Shown: piece by piece, positions 60,687-64,000 of the stretch
How positions within the stretch are numbered: position 1 is the stretch's first letter
How the letters are laid out: every line of letters begins with the position of its first letter
Position numbers and translations under genes: made by a program
From: Acetispira formosa (nom. nud.)
GTDB lineage: Bacteria; Desulfobacterota; Desulfarculia; Adiutricales; Adiutricaceae
Assembly: GCA_023525915.1 (NCBI GenBank)
Contig: CP026657.1
Span: 1,426,001 to 1,490,000 of the forward strand
Reading direction: 5' to 3'
DNA: 64,000 bases
Notes under the pieces: model-generated
Told to the model about the DNA's origin: nothing
Databases searched by the model: none
What the model saw: only the letters and a program-made list of their open reading frames with translations

Positions 60687-61700
60687 ATGAAAGCAATCGG
60701 AATTTTCTCCGGCGGGCTCGATAGCGTGCTATCAGCCCGTCTCTTAATGGAACAGAACATTACCCCTGACCTGATAACCTTCACCACCCCCTTCTTCCCG
60801 CCCGACAAAGCCATTGCCGCCGCCAGGGAACTGGGGCTGGAAGTGACCCAGATTGATATATATGGCGAACTTTTAAGCCTGATTAAAAACCCGGTTCACG
60901 GGCTGGGCAAAAACATGAATCCCTGTATTGACTGCCACGCCCTGATGTTCCGCAAGGCGGGCGAGATTCTGGCCGAAAGCGGCGAGGACGGTTTTTTGTT
61001 TTCCGGCGAGGTGGTGGGCCAGCGGCCCATGAGCCAGAACAGCCATTCCCTGAGAGTTGTGGCCAGGGATTCCGGCCAGTCCGGGCGCATTCTTCGTCCG
61101 CTTTCCGCCAAGCTTATGCCGGAGACTGAAGCGGAGGAAAAGGGATTGGTGGACCGGGAAAGGCTGTTAAACCTGTCCGGGCGGGGCCGTCGGCCGCAGA
61201 TAGCCCTGGCTGAAAAATACGGCCTGTCCATACCGCCCCCGGCAGGCGGCTGTCTTCTGACCGATCCCATGTACAGCCGACGCCTGAAGTGGCTTCTTCA
61301 GCAGCGGGAGACGAGCGATACAAGCTGGCCACCGGCGCGTCTGGCGGAAATGATCAAGCGCGGCCGTATTTTCTCGGCCGAGCCGGGCCAGTGGCTGGTG
61401 GTGGGCCGCAATCAGGCCGATAATCAGGCCCTGGACGCCCTGATGGAAAAGGGCGACACCTTCTTTCATCTTGAAGGCGGCCCCGGCCCCACGGTCCTTT
61501 TGCCGGATTTGAATATTGCGGCCACTGAAGCGACGTTCAGTCTAGGCCGCAGCCTGGCCGCCGCCTATGGCGACAACGGCGGGGCGGATGTAGTTATGGT
61601 CAGGATGGGCAAAGTCGGCGACGGGCACATCCTGGTGGAGACAGAGGTAACCAAACCCGCCCGGTGGGGCGACTTTATGGAGCCGAAAGAGTGTGATTGA
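60687..61700 (+). CDS. PP-loop ATPase, tRNA-thiolation-like (ThiI/MnmA-related)
   Basis: 337 residues. PP-loop SGGLDS at residues 8-13 (GIFSGGLDSVLSARLLME); 'NPCIDCHALMFRKAGEILAE' with Cys80 and Cys83 resembles the MnmA/ThiI substrate loop; a third cysteine lies in 'PPPAGGCLLTDPMYSRRLK'. Such proteins adenylate a tRNA base and transfer sulfur; often annotated as tRNA 2-thiouridylase-like in deltaproteobacteria, without THUMP or rhodanese domain here. The true product may be another thiolated compound. MITE B9 is inserted just at the stop codon. Confidence 0.82.
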   Translation: MKAIGIFSGGLDSVLSARLLMEQNITPDLITFTTPFFPPDKAIAAARELGLEVTQIDIYGELLSLIKNPVHGLGKNMNPCIDCHALMFRKAGEILAESGEDGFLFSGEVVGQRPMSQNSHSLRVVARDSGQSGRILRPLSAKLMPETEAEEKGLVDRERLLNLSGRGRRPQIALAEKYGLSIPPPAGGCLLTDPMYSRRLKWLLQQRETSDTSWPPARLAEMIKRGRIFSAEPGQWLVVGRNQADNQALDALMEKGDTFFHLEGGPGPTVLLPDLNIAATEATFSLGRSLAAAYGDNGGADVVMVRMGKVGDGHILVETEVTKPARWGDFMEPKECD

Positions 61701-61704
61701 GCTT

Positions 61705-61878
61705 CAGCGATTCTCAAAGTAAACTTTTTCCCATGAACCAGGGTTCAGCAGCTACGCAAAAAGCGTGGTTTTTGCTCCGCAAGCGGCTTTGGAGGCCCCA
61801 AAACCAGTCGCTGGCGCTCCGTCTCCCCTGTGGGTCGACCTGCTATTTTGAAATTGCCGTCTACTTTGAGAATTGCTG
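61705..61878 (+). repeat. Family B MITE-like element, copy B9
   Basis: 174 bp, ends CAGCGATTCTCAAAGTA / TACTTTGAGAATTGCTG. Exact 9-bp target duplication ATTGAGCTT (61696-61704 and 61879-61887). The left copy includes part of the stop codon of the PP-loop gene, and the right copy contributes the first bases of the next promoter's -35. Confidence 0.93.
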
Positions 61879-61885
61879 ATTGAGC

Positions 61886-61914
61886 TTGTCCAGCCTGGGC
61901 TGTATTGATATAAT
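61886..61914 (+). promoter_or_regulatory. Sigma-70 promoter of the membrane protein/Crp pair
   Basis: TTGTCC, 17-nt spacer, perfect TATAAT, about 90 nt before ATG 62006. Confidence 0.72.
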
Positions 61915-62005
61915 ACTGGAAAATGCAAATACTGAAGATACAACGACACGCACTGCTCGCCATCTGCCAGAGGCAGGTTGACCGCACGCACTCCGGTAAA
62001 AAATT

Positions 62006-62530
62006 ATGAAATTTTTCCTTCATTGTATCGGGCCGGGAGTTTTTCTGCGGGTGCTGCTGCCGCAAGACGGTTTTACACTGACCGGCTACCTGGCGGCCGC
62101 CCTGATGATGGAAGCTGAATACTGGATAAGACTTCTGATAGGTCAGGACGGCTCCGGGCTCATTTACAGCCGGACAATTCTTGGCGCGGTAGTCATTGTG
62201 GGCCTGTTGACTTTTGCCGCCTCCGGCTTCCTGGCCAAGGTCCGTAAAATGGCCTGGAAGACCATCAGGCCCCACGGACGCGATAGTTTGAACATGAAGC
62301 AGCCCAGCCGCCAGATCCTGGCTTTCAGTGCCTTTTGCGGTGCGGCTGTGGCCATCGTTTTCACGAGCCTCCTGGAACCGGCGGCTCAGCCGTTCTGGCC
62401 GCTGTCGGCGGACAACCCTCTCAATGGAGTTTTGGATGCGGGGCGCGCCCAGCGGCTGGCCACTTTGCCGCTGCCGCTGGCCCTGACGGTCTGGGGCCTG
62501 AAAAAGTCATTTTACGCGGGCAGAAGATGA
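62006..62530 (+). CDS. Unknown membrane protein
   Basis: 174 residues with three or four hydrophobic segments (about 10-30, 58-78, 105-125 and 150-165). I recognise no family. The stop overlaps the start of the Crp/Fnr gene (ATGA), so the two are coupled and may form a sensor/regulator or target/regulator pair. A good sigma-70 promoter lies about 90 nt upstream. The central loop is basic (KVRKMAWKTIRPHGRD), indicating it faces the cytoplasm. Confidence 0.65.
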   Translation: MKFFLHCIGPGVFLRVLLPQDGFTLTGYLAAALMMEAEYWIRLLIGQDGSGLIYSRTILGAVVIVGLLTFAASGFLAKVRKMAWKTIRPHGRDSLNMKQPSRQILAFSAFCGAAVAIVFTSLLEPAAQPFWPLSADNPLNGVLDAGRAQRLATLPLPLALTVWGLKKSFYAGRR

Positions 62531-63213
62531 ACAAAGAGGAAATAATCGCCAAAGCCCCATTCTTTCAGGGGCTGGAGCCGGACTTGGTAAGTCAGATGGC
62601 CTCTGTAGCGCTGGTGAAGAAGTATGGCGCGGGCAGCACCATTTTTCATGAGGGCGATCCAGGGCTGGGCTTTCATCTGGTGGCCGAAGGCCGGGTGAAG
62701 ATATTTAAAAGCGCGCCGGATGGAAAAGAGCAGCTGCTCCATCTTTTCGGGCCGGGTGAGCCTTTTGGGGAGGTGGCTATTTTTGCCGGGCGGGGCTACC
62801 CGGCCCAGGCGGAGGCCATGACCGAGACGGCGACGCTTTTCTTCCCCCGCGCGGAACTTAAGCGGCTGATAGCGGAAAACCCGGATCTGGCTTTTGGAAT
62901 TATGGCGGTTCTGTCCGCCCGGCTGAGGCGTTTCGCTTCAATGCTGGAGGCGGTGACGTTGAAAGAGGTTCCGGCCCGGCTGGCGGCCTTTGTTCTGAAT
63001 CTGGCTGAAGACGGCCGGGAAAGAGTGGAGCTTTCAGTCAGCAAAGGCCAGTTGGCCTCACTTTTAGGGGCCACGCCTGAAACCATTTCCCGCGCCCTGG
63101 CCCGTTTGAAGAACGCGGGGCTGATAAGTGAGGAAAAGCCCTTTATAAATATCCTGGATCGCCGCCGCCTGACTGAAGCGGCCTCCGGCCATTTCGAACA
63201 TCAGGGCCAGTGA
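62527..63213 (+). CDS. Crp/Fnr-family transcriptional regulator
   Basis: 228 residues from ATG 62527. An N-terminal cyclic-nucleotide-binding fold ('IIAKAPFFQGLEPDLVSQMA', 'GSTIFHEGDPGLGFHLVAEG', 'FGEVAIFAGRGYPAQAEAMT') is followed by a C-terminal winged helix ('QLASLLGATPETISRALARL'). It lacks the N-terminal FNR cysteine cluster and has GEVAIF rather than the Crp GELAL...RxA cAMP pocket, so the ligand is open (heme-type DNR/CooA relatives are possible). Coupled with the membrane protein upstream. Confidence 0.9.
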   Translation: MNKEEIIAKAPFFQGLEPDLVSQMASVALVKKYGAGSTIFHEGDPGLGFHLVAEGRVKIFKSAPDGKEQLLHLFGPGEPFGEVAIFAGRGYPAQAEAMTETATLFFPRAELKRLIAENPDLAFGIMAVLSARLRRFASMLEAVTLKEVPARLAAFVLNLAEDGRERVELSVSKGQLASLLGATPETISRALARLKNAGLISEEKPFINILDRRRLTEAASGHFEHQGQ

Positions 63214-63282
63214 TTATCCAGACCGCGATCCTGATAAATTAGCCCCGGCCAAATATTGTTTAAGCAGATAGAGGATGACATA

Positions 63283-64000
63283 ATGACCGACGTAAACGCC
63301 TCCGACACTTCCGCCCAAGGCGCTTCGGCCCACGGCGGGAAGGAGATATTCAAAGCCTGGTGGCAGGCGGCCCGGCCGCCTTTCTACATCGCCACCCTGG
63401 CCCCCCTGACTCTGGGCTTCACCTTTGCCGCCAAGACCACAGGGCAATACAGGTGGGGGCTCTTCGCCCTTATTCTGTTCGGATCGTTTGTGGTCCATAT
63501 GGCCACCAATCTGGCCAATGACCTGTTTGACCACATTCAGGGGGTTGACGCCGGCCCCAATATCGGCGGGTCGCGGGTTATTCAGCAGGGCAAAATTTCG
63601 CCCAAGGCCCTGACCGTGGCCCTGGTGGTGCTTTATGGGCTGGGTCTGCTCTCGGCCGTGATCATCATCAGCCTCAGCCACCAGCCAGTTTTGTGGGCGT
63701 TGGTGGTTTTCGCGGCCCTCTCCAGTTTCTTTTATGTGGCCCCGCCGGTCAAATACGGCCACCGGGCGCTGGGTGAAGTGTTTGTTTTCATAAATATGGG
63801 CCTGATTATGACGGCCGGAACCTATCTGGCTGTGGCCGCCGGCTGGGACCGCCGGGTGCTGGCCCTGGCCCTGCCGGTGTCTTTCATGGTGGCCGGAATT
63901 CTTTATTACCAGAGCCTGCCGGAAATCGAGACTGACCTGGCCGCCGGGAAACACACCCTGGCCAATGTGCTGGGCAAAACCAGGGCCGCCTTTCTTTACA
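63283..64000 (+). CDS. UbiA-family prenyltransferase, MenA-like (partial)
   Basis: First 239 residues; runs off the right edge. After a short polar N-terminus, 'FKAWWQAARPPFYIATLAPL' and the Asp-rich motif 'NLANDLFDHIQGVDAG' (NDxxDxxxxxD) define the UbiA superfamily, and the second Asp motif is 'YYQSLPEIETDLAAGKHTLA'. The layout resembles 1,4-dihydroxy-2-naphthoate prenyltransferase of menaquinone synthesis. It would use the polyprenyl diphosphates from the ispA/dxs pathway. Other UbiA subfamilies cannot be excluded. Confidence 0.83.
   Translation, partial: MTDVNASDTSAQGASAHGGKEIFKAWWQAARPPFYIATLAPLTLGFTFAAKTTGQYRWGLFALILFGSFVVHMATNLANDLFDHIQGVDAGPNIGGSRVIQQGKISPKALTVALVVLYGLGLLSAVIIISLSHQPVLWALVVFAALSSFFYVAPPVKYGHRALGEVFVFINMGLIMTAGTYLAVAAGWDRRVLALALPVSFMVAGILYYQSLPEIETDLAAGKHTLANVLGKTRAAFLY

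Overview
The window reads as chromosome from a GC-rich, Gram-negative, flagellated and probably anaerobic bacterium, most likely a deltaproteobacterium (Desulfobacterota). Clues are the lactate permease, long-form HisG, xseA-xseB-ispA-dxs cluster, sigma-54 promoters, MenA/UbiA-type prenyltransferase, and an oxygen-sensitive double-cubane dehydratase-like protein with its ATPase activator. The taxonomic call is inference from gene content; no rRNA or tRNA gene was found.

Layout. 1-6044 (minus strand): the front of an extracellular contractile injection system (eCIS, Afp/PVC type). Read in transcription order it is PAAR tip, Pvc16/DUF4255 cap, an unknown protein, sheath, two tube proteins, DUF5908, an Afp7-like protein and a VgrG-like spike cut by the window edge. 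An unusually AT-rich divergent region (6060-6480) separates it from lldP. 8350-13885: small ORF, tsaD, rsmA, FAA hydrolase, mgsA, methyltransferase-like, AlkD-like. 14065-20072: flagellar hook gene flgE behind a sigma-54 promoter, convergent with a large hybrid kinase. 20283-26543: a cystine/cysteine catabolic block (disulfide reductase, cystine symporter, cysteine desulfidase) with its sigma-54 activator, three palindromic upstream sites and a -24/-12 promoter. 26812-37488: SHOCT lipoprotein, two exporters, exported adenosine deaminase, divergent PEP carboxykinase, tsaB-rseP, peptide-binding lipoprotein. 37872-43312: xseA-xseB-ispA-dxs. 43321-45493: double-cubane protein and activator. 45806-54471: amino-acid binding protein, xth, second hybrid kinase, priA. 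55003-64000: FHA/GAF/AAA+ regulator with broken catalytic motifs, hisI-hisG-TPR lipoprotein, engB, PP-loop ATPase, membrane protein plus Crp/Fnr regulator, and a UbiA-family prenyltransferase cut by the window edge.

The most distinctive property is the density of intergenic repeats, in at least five families. A: ~85-90 bp palindromes whose stems covary around a conserved asymmetric 20-nt loop (6 copies). B: ~175-bp MITE-like elements, several flanked by 8-9 bp direct repeats that look like target-site duplications (9 copies). C: giant ~800-bp imperfect palindromes (2 copies). D: ~105-bp elements, always upstream of and co-oriented with the next gene (4 copies). E: diverged palindromic blocks (2 copies). 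Many sit at gene ends or between promoter and gene, and one supplies the last codons of engB.

Functional threads: cystine import, reduction and desulfidation to pyruvate, sulfide and ammonia under one sigma-54 activator; motility and large phosphorelays; and an injection machine aimed at other cells. All functions are assigned from sequence motifs read by eye; no database search was run.
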